Notes: generated by a model from the sequence alone, not told the origin. A stretch of 64,000 nt of DNA from UMGS1766 sp963597355 (GCA_963597355.1 CAVBPR010000019.1:96114-160113), one strand, 5' to 3'; positions 42,313 to 51,850 are shown, counted from the stretch's first letter. Program-made: numbers and translations.

Positions 42313-43314
42313 TTACTTGTTCAGCGCCTCGTTGACGGCCACAGCCACAGCTACGGTTGCACCGACCATGGGGTTGTTGCCCATGCCGATCAGACCCATC
42401 ATCTCAACGTGAGCGGGAACGGAAGAAGAACCGGCAAACTGAGCATCGGAGTGCATACGGCCCATGGTGTCGGTCATGCCGTAGGAAGCAGGGCCGGCGG
42501 CCATGTTGTCGGGATGCAGGGTGCGGCCGGTGCCGCCGCCGGAAGCGACGGAGAAGTACTTCTTGCCCTGCTCAATGCATTCCTTTTTGTAGGTGCCGGC
42601 AACGGGGTGCTGGAAGCGGGTGGGGTTGGTGGAGTTGCCGGTGATGGACACGTCCACACCCTCGTGATGCATGATGGCAACGCCCTCGCGGACATCGTCT
42701 GCACCATAGCAGCGCACTGCGGCCCGCTCGCCCTTGGAGTAGGCAATTTCCCGCACGATCTTCAGCTCGCCGGTGTAGTAGTCGAACTGGGTCTGGACAT
42801 AGGTGAAGCCGTTGATACGGGAGATGATCTGAGCGGCGTCCTTGCCGAGACCGTTCAGGATGACCCGCAGGGGCTCTTTGCGGGCTTTGTTAGCGTTGCG
42901 GGCAATGCCGATGGCGCCCTCAGCGGCGGCGAAGGACTCGTGACCGGCCAGGAAGGCGAAGCACTTTGTTTCGTCCCGCAGCAGCATTGCGCCCAGGTTG
43001 CCGTGGCCCAGGCCGACCTTGCGGTCGTCGGCAACGGAGCCGGGAATGCAGAAGGACTGCAGGCCGATGCCAATGGCTTCCGCGGCTTCTGCGGCGGATT
43101 TTACGCCCTTTTTGATGGCGATGGCAGCACCGACAGTGTAGGCCCAGCGAGCATTTTCAAAGCTGATGGGCTGAACGCCGGCGACGATCTCATAGGGGTT
43201 GAAGCCATAGCTCTTGCAGATTTCAAGACATTCCTCCACAGAGGAGATGCCGTACTCAGCCAGAACAGGGGTGATCTGGTCGATGCGTCTTTCATAGGAT
43301 TCAAACAGTGCCAT
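42313..43314 (-). CDS. GGGtGRT protein
   Basis: A 333-residue protein of the family named for its signature, here GGGTGRTLHPDN near residue 260. Other conserved parts are MALFESYERRIDQI at the start, GHGNLGAMLLRDE, FLAGHESFAAAEGAIGIARNANKA and SSSVPAHVEMMGLIGMGNNPMVGAT. Its function is not known, but it is consistently paired with an iron-sulfur-scaffold-like protein, as it is here ten bases downstream of one. No membrane segment is seen. The ATG at 43314 has AAAGGAATAAGGTG upstream. I treat the pair as one functional unit. Confidence 0.88.
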   Translation of the reverse strand: MALFESYERRIDQITPVLAEYGISSVEECLEICKSYGFNPYEIVAGVQPISFENARWAYTVGAAIAIKKGVKSAAEAAEAIGIGLQSFCIPGSVADDRKVGLGHGNLGAMLLRDETKCFAFLAGHESFAAAEGAIGIARNANKARKEPLRVILNGLGKDAAQIISRINGFTYVQTQFDYYTGELKIVREIAYSKGERAAVRCYGADDVREGVAIMHHEGVDVSITGNSTNPTRFQHPVAGTYKKECIEQGKKYFSVASGGGTGRTLHPDNMAAGPASYGMTDTMGRMHSDAQFAGSSSVPAHVEMMGLIGMGNNPMVGATVAVAVAVNEALNK

Positions 43315-43324
43315 GCTAATCACC

Positions 43325-44026
43325 TTATTCCTTTCTGGGGTCGATGTACTTGACCGCGCCGTCCTCAGCGTTGAAGCGGCCGTAGTGACCCTTGGCTTTT
43401 TCCAGAGCTTCGTTGGCATCCATGCCGTTGCGGATGGACTCCATCATCTTGCCCAGATGCACGAACTCATAGCCGATGATCTGGTTCTCCTCGTCCAGTG
43501 CCAGACGGGTGATGTAACCCTCGGTCAGAGACAGGTAACGGGGGCCCTTCTCCTTGGTGGAGAAGATGGTGCCCACCTGACCGCAAAGACCCTTGCCCAG
43601 ATCCTCCAGGCTGGTGCCGATGGGCAGACCGCCTTCGGAGAAAGCCGTCTGGCTGCGGCCGTAGACAATCTGCAGGAACAGCTCCCGCATAGCGGTGTTG
43701 ATGGCGTCGCACACCAGGTCGGTGTTCAGAGCCTCCAGAATGGTTTTTCCGATGAGAATTTCACCGGCCATAGCAGCGGAGTGGGTCATACCGGTGCAGC
43801 CGATGGTTTCCACCAGAGCCTCTTCGATAATGCCGTCTTTGATGTTCAGGCTCAGCTTGCAGGCGCCCTGCTGAGGAGCGCACCAGCCCACACCATGGGT
43901 GAAACCGCTGATATCAGAGATTTCCTTTGCCTGCACCCACTTGCCCTCTTCGGGAATGGGAGCGGGGCCGTGGTATGCGCCCTTGGCTACCGGACACATG
44001 TTCTGTACTTCGCTGGAATAGATCAT
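43325..44026 (-). CDS. NifU/IscU-like iron-sulfur scaffold-type protein
   Basis: A 233-residue protein with an IscU/NifU-N-like core: GWCAPQQGACKLSLNI and IGCTGMTHSAAMAG carry the candidate cluster-ligand Cys residues, and a third Cys lies in LGKGLCGQVG. The C-terminal extension (KGPRYLSLTEGYITRLAL, FVHLGKMMESIRNGMDANEA) is absent from IscU. It probably handles a metal cluster for, or with, the GGGtGRT protein. The ATG at 44026 is preferred over GTG at 44032 because AAGGA is then eleven rather than five bases away. It follows gpmI by about 70 bases. Confidence 0.8.
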   Translation of the reverse strand: MIYSSEVQNMCPVAKGAYHGPAPIPEEGKWVQAKEISDISGFTHGVGWCAPQQGACKLSLNIKDGIIEEALVETIGCTGMTHSAAMAGEILIGKTILEALNTDLVCDAINTAMRELFLQIVYGRSQTAFSEGGLPIGTSLEDLGKGLCGQVGTIFSTKEKGPRYLSLTEGYITRLALDEENQIIGYEFVHLGKMMESIRNGMDANEALEKAKGHYGRFNAEDGAVKYIDPRKE

Positions 44027-44094
44027 AGTCACACAAATCCTTTCTCACCCTCCACCCCAGAAGGAGCGGAGGGATAAATTACAGTGAAAGTTTA

Positions 44095-45609
44095 TCAGGG
44101 GAGAATCAGGCTTTCTCCGTTCATCTCCACCGGCTTTTCCATGCCCATCAGGTCGAGCATGGTGGGGGCGATGTCTGCCAGACGGCCGTCCCGCAGAGTT
44201 ACATCCGCGCCGACGATGCAGAAAGGCACCAGGTTGGTGGTGTGAGCGGTGAAGGGGCTGACCCCGTCCTCCTGGAGCATTTGCTCGGCGTTTCCGTGGT
44301 CGGCAGTGATCAGAGCGATGCCGCCCATTTCCTGCACGGCATCCACCACCTTGCCCACGCAGGTGTCAACGGTCTCCACTGCCTTGACAGCAGCAGAGAA
44401 CACACCGGTGTGGCCGACCATGTCGCAGTTGGCAAAGTTGAGGATGATCACGTCATATTTGCCGCTCTTGATGTGGTCTACGCACTTGTCGCAGACCTCC
44501 GGCGCGCTCATCTCCGGCTGAAGGTCATAGGTTGCCACCTTGGGAGATGCGACAAGGCAGCGATCCTCGCCGGGGAAGGTTTTCTCTACGCCACCGTTGA
44601 AGAAAAATGTCACATGGGCATATTTTTCCGTTTCGGCAATCCGCAGCTGAGTCAGACCGCTTTGGGCGATGTATTCGCCGAAAATGTTTTGCAGGCTTTC
44701 CTTCGGGTAGGCCACAGTCACGTTGGGCATGGTGGCGTCGTAGGAAGTGGTGCAGACAAAGTGGAGGGGGAAGAAGCCGTCCCGGCGGAGGAAACCGTCG
44801 AAATCGGGATCCACCAGAGTGCGGGTGATCTGACGGGCCCGGTCCGGGCGGAAGTTCATGAAGATGCAGGCATCACCGGAGGAAATTCTGCCCTCGGAAT
44901 GGCACACCACAGGAACGACAAACTCGTCGGTGACTCCGGCATCATAGCTGGCCTGCACGGCGGCCACCGGATCGGCATTTTCCACGCCCTCGCCGTAAAC
45001 CATGGCGGCATAGGCTTTTTCCTCCCGGTCCCAGTTCGTGTCCCGATCCATGGCGTAGTAGCGGCCGGACAGGGTGGCAATGGCGGCGCCGTACTGGAGG
45101 CAGACCTGCTGCATTTCCGCCACATAGTCCTTGCCGGAGGTGGGAGGCACGTCCCGTCCGTCCAAAAAGGCGTGGACAAAAACCTTCTCGCACCCCAGCT
45201 CACGGGCCATTTTCACAGCGGCCTTCATGTGGTCGATGTGGGAGTGGACGCCGCCGTCGCTGAGCAGGCCGAGAATGTGCACGGATTTGCCGGCATTTTT
45301 TGCCGCCAGCATGGCGGTTTTGTAGGCTTCGTTTTCGAAGAAGTCGCCGTCCTGAATGGCTTTGGTGATCTTGGGAAGATCCTGGAATACAACCCGGCCG
45401 GCGCCGATATTGGTGTGCCCTACCTCGCTGTTGCCCATTTGTCCCTCCGGAAGACCTACGTCCAAACCGGAAGCAGACAGGCGGGAGAAGGGATTTTCGG
45501 CAAACAGCTTGTCCAGCACAGGGGTGTTGGCGGCGCGAACCGCGTTGCCGGTTTCACTGTCCCGCAGGCCGAAGCCGTCCATAATAATGAGGATGGTTGG
45601 TGTTTTCAT
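44095..45609 (-). CDS. gpmI: Phosphoglycerate mutase, cofactor-independent
   Basis: GpmI isomerises 3- and 2-phosphoglycerate using two Mn ions. The 504-residue protein has the N-terminal MDGFGLRDS metal site, the phosphoserine segment GQMGNSEVGHTNIGAGR near residue 58-72, the HSHIDHM segment, GRYYAMDRDTNWDR, and the C-terminal ILNFANCDMVGHTG and TADHGNAEQM metal-ligand motifs. Length is typical. It is the last gene of the pgk-tpiA-gpmI block; no gap or enolase gene is in the window. Confidence 0.97.
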   Translation of the reverse strand: MKTPTILIIMDGFGLRDSETGNAVRAANTPVLDKLFAENPFSRLSASGLDVGLPEGQMGNSEVGHTNIGAGRVVFQDLPKITKAIQDGDFFENEAYKTAMLAAKNAGKSVHILGLLSDGGVHSHIDHMKAAVKMARELGCEKVFVHAFLDGRDVPPTSGKDYVAEMQQVCLQYGAAIATLSGRYYAMDRDTNWDREEKAYAAMVYGEGVENADPVAAVQASYDAGVTDEFVVPVVCHSEGRISSGDACIFMNFRPDRARQITRTLVDPDFDGFLRRDGFFPLHFVCTTSYDATMPNVTVAYPKESLQNIFGEYIAQSGLTQLRIAETEKYAHVTFFFNGGVEKTFPGEDRCLVASPKVATYDLQPEMSAPEVCDKCVDHIKSGKYDVIILNFANCDMVGHTGVFSAAVKAVETVDTCVGKVVDAVQEMGGIALITADHGNAEQMLQEDGVSPFTAHTTNLVPFCIVGADVTLRDGRLADIAPTMLDLMGMEKPVEMNGESLILP

Positions 45610-45642
45610 GGATAATCAGATGCTCCGATCTAAGGATTGGGA

Positions 45643-46416
45643 TTATTCCTGGTTGGCTGCGTTGATGATGGTGTTGAAGTCCTCGGGGTTCAGGCTGGCG
45701 CCGCCGATCAAACCGCCGTCCACATCGGGCTGAGCCAGAAGATCCTCGGCATTTTTCGCATTCATGCTGCCGCCGTAGAGGATGGTAACGCTGCGGGCCA
45801 CCCGGGCGCCGTACAGCTTGCGGATAACGGTGCGGATTTCTTCGTTCACCTCGTTTGCCTGCTCAACGGTGGCGGTTCTGCCGGTGCCGATGGCCCACAG
45901 GGGCTCATAGGCGATGACCACATGGCGCATTTTCTCGGCGGGAACACCGGACAGGGCGGTCTTGACCTGCAGGTCGATGAGCTCCTTGGTGATGCCGAGG
46001 GTGCGCTGCTCCAGGCTTTCGCCCACGCAGATGATGGGACGCAGGCCGGCGCTGATGGCGGCGTGTACCTTCTTGTTGACAATGATGTCATCGTCATTCC
46101 AGTACTGACGGCGCTCCGAATGGCCGATGATGACATATTTCACGCCCAGATCCTTCAGCATGACAGCGGAAACCTCGCCGGTGTAGGCGCCGTTTTCCTC
46201 AAAGTGAAGGTTCTCAGCACCGATGGCAACCCGGGTGTCCTTAAAAGCCTTGATGGCGGCAGGGATGTTGACAAAAGGAACGCACAGCAGCACTTCGCAC
46301 CACTTTGCCTTGGGCATGATGGCCTTCAGCTCGTCGGCAAAGACCCGGGTTTCCGATGCGGTCTTGTTCATCTTCCAGTTGCCGGCGATAATCGTTTTCC
46401 GATAACGTCTGTTCAT
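45643..46416 (-). CDS. tpiA: Triosephosphate isomerase
   Basis: Tpi interconverts dihydroxyacetone phosphate and glyceraldehyde-3-phosphate. The 257-residue protein has GNWKMNK near residue 12, the catalytic His in IIGHSERR near residue 96, the catalytic Glu in AYEPLWAIGTG near residue 168 with the flexible loop, and YGGSMNAKNA near the phosphate site. It starts with ATG at 46416 behind AAGGAGAAA, 83 bases after pgk. A short CTCCCC/GGGGAG hairpin lies in the gap. Confidence 0.97.
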   Translation of the reverse strand: MNRRYRKTIIAGNWKMNKTASETRVFADELKAIMPKAKWCEVLLCVPFVNIPAAIKAFKDTRVAIGAENLHFEENGAYTGEVSAVMLKDLGVKYVIIGHSERRQYWNDDDIIVNKKVHAAISAGLRPIICVGESLEQRTLGITKELIDLQVKTALSGVPAEKMRHVVIAYEPLWAIGTGRTATVEQANEVNEEIRTVIRKLYGARVARSVTILYGGSMNAKNAEDLLAQPDVDGGLIGGASLNPEDFNTIINAANQE

Positions 46417-46499
46417 AATGATTTCTCCTTACTCAATTCAAACTCAAAAAGGGCGGGCACACCGCACCGAAGTCTCCCCGGGGGGAGGATAATTTAGAA

Positions 46500-47702
46500 T
46501 TATTTATCCAGCAGGCACACAACGCCGGGCAGAGCCTTGCCTTCCATAAACTCCAGGCTGGCGCCGCCGCCGGTGGAGATATGGGTCATCTTGTCGGCAT
46601 AGCCCAGCTGCTCGACTGCGGCTGCGCTGTCGCCGCCGCCGACGATGGTGATGGCGTCGGTCTTGCTCAGTGCCTCAGCTACTGCCTTTGTGCCGTTGGC
46701 AAAAGCGGGGAATTCAAACACGCCCATAGGGCCGTTCCAGATCACGGTGCCGGCATCTGCCACAGCGGCGGAGTACAGCTCCACGGTCTTGGGGCCGATG
46801 TCCAGACCCATCCAGCCCTCGGGAATTTCGCCGGAGGGAACGACCTGGTGGTTGGCATCTGCGGCAAACTTGTCGGCGACCACGTCGTCCACCGGCAGCA
46901 GCAGCTTTACGCCCTTTTCCTTTGCCTTGGCAATCATTTCCCGGGCATAATCCTGCCAGTCTGCCTCCAGCATGGAAGCGCCGATCTTGCCGCCCTGAGC
47001 GGCAGAGAAGGTATAAGCCATGCCGCCGCCGATGATGATGGTGTCGGCAATTTCCAGCAGGTTGTTGATCACGCCGATCTTGCTGCTGACTTTGCTGCCG
47101 CCCAGAATGGCCACCAGAGGACGCTTGGGGCTGGCCAGTGCGCCGCCGATGATCTCCAGTTCCTTCTGGATCAGGAAGCCGGACACAGCAGGCAGATACT
47201 CGGCCACACCGGCGGTGGAAGCGTGGGCGCGATGAACCGTGCCGAAGGCGTCAGAAACATAAACGCCGTCTGCACCGGCAAGGTCTGCCAGTGCCTTGGC
47301 GAAAGCGGGATCGTTTTTCTCCTCGCCCTTCTCAAAGCGGAGGTTTTCCAGCAGCATAATCTGGCCGGGCTGGAGTGCGGCGGCCTTGGCAGTGGCATCC
47401 TCACCCACCACATCAGCGGCGAAGAGGACGGGTTTGCCCAGCAGCTCTTCCAGCCGCTTTGCAACGGGAGCAAGGCTCAGAGCAGGCTTGACCTCTCCCT
47501 TGGGCTTGCCCAGATGGGAACAGGCGATGACGGCAGCGCCCTGATCCAGCAGATACTGCAGGGTGGGAAGAGCGGCACGAATGCGCTTGTCATCGGTGAT
47601 GGCGCCGGTCTGCTTGTCCTGAGGCACGTTGAAATCGCAGCGGCAGAGCACCTTTTTGCCTTTGACATCGATGTCGGTAACGGTTTTCTTGCTGTAGTTC
47701 AT
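46500..47702 (-). CDS. pgk: Phosphoglycerate kinase
   Basis: Pgk transfers phosphate from 1,3-bisphosphoglycerate to ADP, the first ATP-yielding step of glycolysis. The 400-residue protein carries RCDFNVPQ near residue 22, the substrate-binding CSHLGKPKG segment, LENLRFEKGEEKND, the hinge-region ILGGSKVSSKI, and the nucleotide-binding GGGDSAAAVEQLG and STGGGASLEF segments. AAAGGAG precedes the ATG at 47702. It is the second gene after trmL and heads the glycolytic block. Confidence 0.97.
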   Translation of the reverse strand: MNYSKKTVTDIDVKGKKVLCRCDFNVPQDKQTGAITDDKRIRAALPTLQYLLDQGAAVIACSHLGKPKGEVKPALSLAPVAKRLEELLGKPVLFAADVVGEDATAKAAALQPGQIMLLENLRFEKGEEKNDPAFAKALADLAGADGVYVSDAFGTVHRAHASTAGVAEYLPAVSGFLIQKELEIIGGALASPKRPLVAILGGSKVSSKIGVINNLLEIADTIIIGGGMAYTFSAAQGGKIGASMLEADWQDYAREMIAKAKEKGVKLLLPVDDVVADKFAADANHQVVPSGEIPEGWMGLDIGPKTVELYSAAVADAGTVIWNGPMGVFEFPAFANGTKAVAEALSKTDAITIVGGGDSAAAVEQLGYADKMTHISTGGGASLEFMEGKALPGVVCLLDK

Positions 47703-47734
47703 AACGAAAAACTCCTTTCAAGTGGATGACCGGG

Positions 47735-48235
47735 TCAGAAAACTCTGCCGGTACTCATCTCGCCTTCGCCCAGCAGGCCGGGAAATCCGTTCTGCCGCAG
47801 GGCTTCATACGTTAGGATTGCAACGGAGTTGGCCAGATTTAAACTTCTGGCATTTTCAAACATGGGAATGCGAATGCACCGCTCGGCATAGCTGTCGCGG
47901 AATGCCTTTGGCAGTCCGGCGGTTTCCTTGCCGAAAAACAGCCAGCTGTCGGGAGTAAAATGAGCGGCAGAATAATCCTGGGGAGCCTTTGTCGTGGCCA
48001 GCCAAAGATCCTGCGCAGCCTCCGGATGGGCGGCAAACAGAGCGTCCAGATTATCCCAGACCTGCAGGTCGACCATGGGCCAGTAGTCCAGTCCGGCGCG
48101 GCGGACAGCCTTTTCGCTAATATCAAACCCAAGAGGGCGCACCAGATGCAGATGGCTGCGGGTTGCTGCTGCCGTGCGGGCAATGTTTCCGGTGTTCTGG
48201 GGAATTTCCGGTTCCACTAAAACCAGATTCAGCAC
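47735..48235 (-). CDS. trmL: tRNA (cytidine/uridine-34 2'-O)-methyltransferase
   Basis: TrmL methylates the wobble ribose of tRNA-Leu isoacceptors with SAM. The 166-residue protein is a SPOUT enzyme: VEPEIPQNTGNIARTAAA near the N-terminus, the trefoil-knot segments LFFGKETAGLP and RIPMFENARSLNLANSVAI near residue 95-145. The start is a GTG at 48235 (VLNLVLVEPEIP), because AAAGGAG lies seven bases ahead; upstream in-frame ATGs lack a ribosome binding site. It lies 32 bases before pgk and may be cotranscribed with the glycolytic genes. Confidence 0.93.
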   Translation of the reverse strand: MLNLVLVEPEIPQNTGNIARTAAATRSHLHLVRPLGFDISEKAVRRAGLDYWPMVDLQVWDNLDALFAAHPEAAQDLWLATTKAPQDYSAAHFTPDSWLFFGKETAGLPKAFRDSYAERCIRIPMFENARSLNLANSVAILTYEALRQNGFPGLLGEGEMSTGRVF

Positions 48236-48407
48236 CAAACCACTCCTTTCAATAGCAATGCCATTGTAATCCATAATGCAGAGCAAATCAACTGCAAATA
48301 TAAGAAAAATACGATTTTTCCCCAATTTCGCCAAAAAAATGTTCCGAGTTTCTCTTTTTACTTTTGTCAAACTGGTTTTCGATTCTGCAAAAAACAGCAC
48401 TTTTTCG

Positions 48408-48470
48408 GCAAAATAAAAGAAAAACACAGTCGGCGCACCGCTCTGCCACTGGCAGAATGGTGCGCCGACT
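48408..48470 (-). terminator. Strong terminator of the nag operon
   Basis: AGTCGGCGCACC / GGTGCGCCGACT with an inner CTGCCA-C-TGGCAG hairpin; TGTTTTTCTTTTATTTT follows on the minus strand. It ends the ROK-nagA-nagB transcript. Confidence 0.9.
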
Positions 48471-48490
48471 GCGATAGAATAAAGGAGAGG

Positions 48491-49216
48491 TTAAATCTTG
48501 GACAGTGCGGCCTCATCCGCCACAAGGGTGAAGTCCTTGTGAAGCTGAAGGATGGAAGCGGGCACCTGAGGAGTGACCGGGCCAAAGAAAGCAGATTTCA
48601 CAATGTCTGCCTTCCCCTCACCGGAGACTACCATAACCACGCGCTGTGCCTGCATGATGTCGCAGATGCCCATGGTGTAGGCATAGCGGGGCACATCGGA
48701 TTCCTTTTCGAAGAAACGCTTGTTGGCCTGAATGGTGGCGTCGGTCAGTGCGACCTTGTGGGTGCCCTTGGGGAAGTGGTCATCCGGCTCGTTGAAGCCG
48801 ATGTGGCCGTTGGGGCCAAGGCCCAGCAACTGCAGGTCAATGCCGCCCAGATCGTGAATGATCTTGTCGTAGCGGCTGCACTCTTCCTCTGCGTTGGGGT
48901 TTACGCCGCAGGGAACGTTGGTGTTGGCCAGATCAATGTTGATGTGGTCGAAGAAGTTGTTGCGCATGAAGTAGATGTAGCTCTGGTCGCTGGAATAATC
49001 CAGGCCCACATACTCATCCAGATTGACGCTTTTAACCCGGCTGAAGTCGATATCACCCTTTTGATACCATTCAATCAGCTGCTTATAGGTGCCGATGGGG
49101 CTGGAACCGGTGGCAAGACCCAGCACGCAGTCCGGCTTCAGGATTACCTGAGCGGAGATGATGTTGGCGGCCTGACGGCTCATGTGATCGTAATCACGAG
49201 CGGAAATGATTCTCAT
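48491..49216 (-). CDS. nagB: Glucosamine-6-phosphate deaminase
   Basis: NagB converts glucosamine-6-phosphate to fructose-6-phosphate and ammonia, the last step of amino-sugar and sialic-acid breakdown. The 241-residue protein shows LGLATGSSPIGTY near residue 32, the catalytic SVNLDEYVGL near residue 65, and the signature LLGLGPNGHIGFNEP near residue 130. The start is the ATG at 49216 (MRIISARDY) behind GAAAGAAGG. It lies 27 bases after nagA on the same strand and is followed by a strong terminator. Confidence 0.97.
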   Translation of the reverse strand: MRIISARDYDHMSRQAANIISAQVILKPDCVLGLATGSSPIGTYKQLIEWYQKGDIDFSRVKSVNLDEYVGLDYSSDQSYIYFMRNNFFDHINIDLANTNVPCGVNPNAEEECSRYDKIIHDLGGIDLQLLGLGPNGHIGFNEPDDHFPKGTHKVALTDATIQANKRFFEKESDVPRYAYTMGICDIMQAQRVVMVVSGEGKADIVKSAFFGPVTPQVPASILQLHKDFTLVADEAALSKI

Positions 49217-49243
49217 AGTTGCCTTCTTTCTCACAAATCCCGG

Positions 49244-50359
49244 TCAACGAATCCGTTGACCGTCGATAAACACAGCCTTTAGGTTCAGATCCCGATCCAG
49301 CAGGACCAGATCGGCGCAGCAGCCCACGGCAAGGCGGCCGATGTCGCTGCGGCGAATGGCTTTGGCAGGGGTTTCCGTGGCGGCGAGGACAGCGGCCTCC
49401 AGAGGAACGCCGAAGGAAACGCTCCGCCGCAGACCATCCATCAGATGGATGGAGGAACCGGCCAGAGTGTCCGTTCCGGTCAGGGTGGCGCGGCCGTTTT
49501 TCATGGTGATGGGCTGACCGCCGAGGGTGTAGTCCCCGTCCGGCATGCCGGCGCAGCGGAGGGAGTCGGAGATGAGCACCAGCTTTTCCCCAAACAGCTT
49601 GTGGGTCAGGCGAATGACCGAGGGATGGATGTGAAGCCCGTCGGTAATCAGTTCCACGGTGGCACCGGCATCGCAGGCAGCGGCGATCACGCCGGGTTCC
49701 CGGTGCAGCAGAGAGGGCATGCCGTTAAACAGGTGGGTGGCATGGGATGCACCGGCCTGATAGGCGGCCAGAGCCGTGTCGTAATCCGCGGTGGTGTGAC
49801 CGATGGAAACGGTGCAGACCTGGCTGACTTCCCGGATGAATTCAATGGCACCCGGCTCTTCCGGAGCGACGGTGACCAGACGGACGATGCCGCCGCTGGC
49901 TTCGTCCAGCCGATGGAACATGGCGGCGTCCGGGGCATGCAGATTTTCTGCCGCCTGAGCGCCCCGCTTGGCGTAGCACAAAAACGGCCCTTCCAGGTTG
50001 ACACCGGCCACCTTTGCCCCGTCGGCGGGACGAACGAAATCCCGGATCGTGTGCATGGCCTTTGTCAGCACCGGCTCTTTCAAGGTCATGGTGGTGGGGC
50101 ACCAGGAGGTCACGCCGCCGGCGGCATAGTAGCGGGACAGAACCGGCATGCCTTCGGGCTTGCCGTCACTGGCATCCTCTCCCATAGCGGCATGGGTGTG
50201 GATGTCGATCAGACCGGGGATCAGATAGCAGCCTTCGGCGTCGAGGGCGTCCTCTGTGTCCAGGCCGGCGCCGATGGCAGTAATTTTCTCATCAAATTCA
50301 ATGCCGCCGGGAACAAAAGCTCCATTCTGGAACACCCGGGCATTTTTGATGCGCATCAT
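49244..50359 (-). CDS. nagA: N-acetylglucosamine-6-phosphate deacetylase
   Basis: NagA removes acetate from GlcNAc-6-phosphate. The 371-residue amidohydrolase has the metal-binding DIHTHAAMGED near residue 55, NLEGPFLCYAKRGA near 120, GHTTADYD near 190, the HLFNGMPSLLHREPG segment near 210, and ISDSLRCAGMPDG with the catalytic Asp near 265. The ATG at 50359 follows AAGGAGG by eight bases. It lies between the ROK kinase gene (13-base gap) and nagB, an operon order that gives ManNAc/GlcNAc phosphorylation, deacetylation and deamination. Confidence 0.97.
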   Translation of the reverse strand: MMRIKNARVFQNGAFVPGGIEFDEKITAIGAGLDTEDALDAEGCYLIPGLIDIHTHAAMGEDASDGKPEGMPVLSRYYAAGGVTSWCPTTMTLKEPVLTKAMHTIRDFVRPADGAKVAGVNLEGPFLCYAKRGAQAAENLHAPDAAMFHRLDEASGGIVRLVTVAPEEPGAIEFIREVSQVCTVSIGHTTADYDTALAAYQAGASHATHLFNGMPSLLHREPGVIAAACDAGATVELITDGLHIHPSVIRLTHKLFGEKLVLISDSLRCAGMPDGDYTLGGQPITMKNGRATLTGTDTLAGSSIHLMDGLRRSVSFGVPLEAAVLAATETPAKAIRRSDIGRLAVGCCADLVLLDRDLNLKAVFIDGQRIR

Positions 50360-50372
50360 GGAAAAAGCCTCC

Positions 50373-51752
50373 TTATTTCAGTTCCGGCAGGCTGGCAGCG
50401 GCAGCGGACTGACCGACGCGGCGGAACTTTTCGTCCGGCAGGGTGGGCAGAATCTTGCCGTCCAGCTCGGGATATTCTTCGTGGAGAACCCGCTTTGCTT
50501 CTGCCAGCACAATGTCGCCGCCCTTGCCGCTCATCACGCGGCCCAGCAGCAGAACGTGCTTGCAATGGTAGAGATCATAGTAGTAAGCCAGCGTGTGGCC
50601 CAGATAGGTGCCGATGGAGGAGTAGATGTCCGCGGCGGCGGGATCGTCCTCTGCCATGCGGGCCTGGACGACCTTCAGCTTTTCCGCAGGGGACAGGGAT
50701 TCATCCAGCTGAATGCCGGCGCGGGGAGCCAGCTTGATGACGGAGTCCTGAGAGAAGTATTTCACGCCGCAGCCGATGTCGTGGCTCCATTCGTCCTCCA
50801 TGGCATCCGGATGGCAGTCCACGGGAACGAAAGCCAGTTCGTTCAGCCAGCCGGTGATGCAGCCGTTGGGATCCACATAGCCGACGGCCTCGCTGGTGCC
50901 CATGGCAATGCCAAGCACGTTGGGTTCGCCCAGACTCATCATACCGGCCAGAGCGGAAACGTCACCGTCGTTGACCACTTCAAAGGGAACGTCCCCAAAG
51001 GTGTCGGTAATGGCGCGGATATAGATGTCCTTTACCTTTGCATCAAACAGATCCTTGGGCACCTTCAAAAACAGAGAGGCGTTCATGGTGCGGTTGTTGA
51101 TGTACACACCGGCGGAGGAAACGCCAACGGCGTCTACCCGGGGCATGTGCTCGGCGGCAGACTTCAAAGCGGCGACAATGCCTTCGTAGTGGTAGTCCGG
51201 ATCGGAATTGGTCTTGGGGAACCAGACCACCTCCTCGGAGTAGACGCTTTCTCCGTCGATTACAGCGGAGACCTTCCGGTCGGATCCGCCGGCATCAAAA
51301 CCGATGCGGCAGCCTTCCAGATGACCGCCCATCTTCTTGGGGGAGTCCTTTGCCTCCGGCACCTTGTCCACCAGAACGACCTCGAAGGGGTGCTCAAACA
51401 CGTTTGCCATGTAGTCAAAGTCAAAGTCCTGCTCGTCACCGGCGGAATAAGCCTTCTTCAGGTAATTGTAGGTGCCTTCGTCACCGGCAACATATACCTT
51501 GAAGCCGCCCTTCATCCAGAGGATGGTCTTGACCAGTCGGTTGACATAGTAATGGTCTGCCTCTGCCATTTCCGGCGTGCCGTGGACAAAGGTGTGGCAG
51601 GTAGCCATCTGTCCGTCTGCACGTTCCACAGCGATGGAAACCGGCTTCTTCGCGGTTTTCAGGAAGGAGCGATTGAACTGCAAAATGGGCATGAATTCCG
51701 GATCCAGCTTGGGTGCATTCTTTACGGCGATCTCAATTCCATAGCGATTCAT
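50373..51752 (-). CDS. Long-form ROK-like sugar kinase, probable ManNAc/GlcNAc kinase
   Basis: A 459-residue ASKHA-fold kinase. The N-terminal ~150 residues are an extra domain (YGIEIAVKNAPKLDPEF start); the kinase core then shows the phosphate-1 loop IGFDAGGSDRKVSAV near residue 160, VGVSSAGVYIN, the adenosine and phosphate-2 region VNDGDVSALAG near residue 265 and GIAMGTSEAVGYVD. Ordinary ROK kinases have ~300 residues, so it is a longer subtype. The ATG at 51752 follows GGAGGT. It heads the nagA-nagB operon, opposite the AGE-type epimerase, so ManNAc or GlcNAc is the likely substrate (inference). Confidence 0.75.
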   Translation of the reverse strand: MNRYGIEIAVKNAPKLDPEFMPILQFNRSFLKTAKKPVSIAVERADGQMATCHTFVHGTPEMAEADHYYVNRLVKTILWMKGGFKVYVAGDEGTYNYLKKAYSAGDEQDFDFDYMANVFEHPFEVVLVDKVPEAKDSPKKMGGHLEGCRIGFDAGGSDRKVSAVIDGESVYSEEVVWFPKTNSDPDYHYEGIVAALKSAAEHMPRVDAVGVSSAGVYINNRTMNASLFLKVPKDLFDAKVKDIYIRAITDTFGDVPFEVVNDGDVSALAGMMSLGEPNVLGIAMGTSEAVGYVDPNGCITGWLNELAFVPVDCHPDAMEDEWSHDIGCGVKYFSQDSVIKLAPRAGIQLDESLSPAEKLKVVQARMAEDDPAAADIYSSIGTYLGHTLAYYYDLYHCKHVLLLGRVMSGKGGDIVLAEAKRVLHEEYPELDGKILPTLPDEKFRRVGQSAAAASLPELK

Positions 51753-51821
51753 AGTAAAAATACCTCCTTGTTTTTCTACATAGCGTAGTATGGAATAACG
51801 ATTCTCTTTGCTATCATCCCT

Positions 51822-51850
51822 AATATACGCAAATTGAAGGTGCAACGCAA
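51822..51850 (-). promoter_or_regulatory. Promoter of the kinase-nagA-nagB operon
   Basis: On the minus strand TTGCGT and TATATT are 17 bases apart, about 70 bases before the kinase start codon. Confidence 0.5.
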
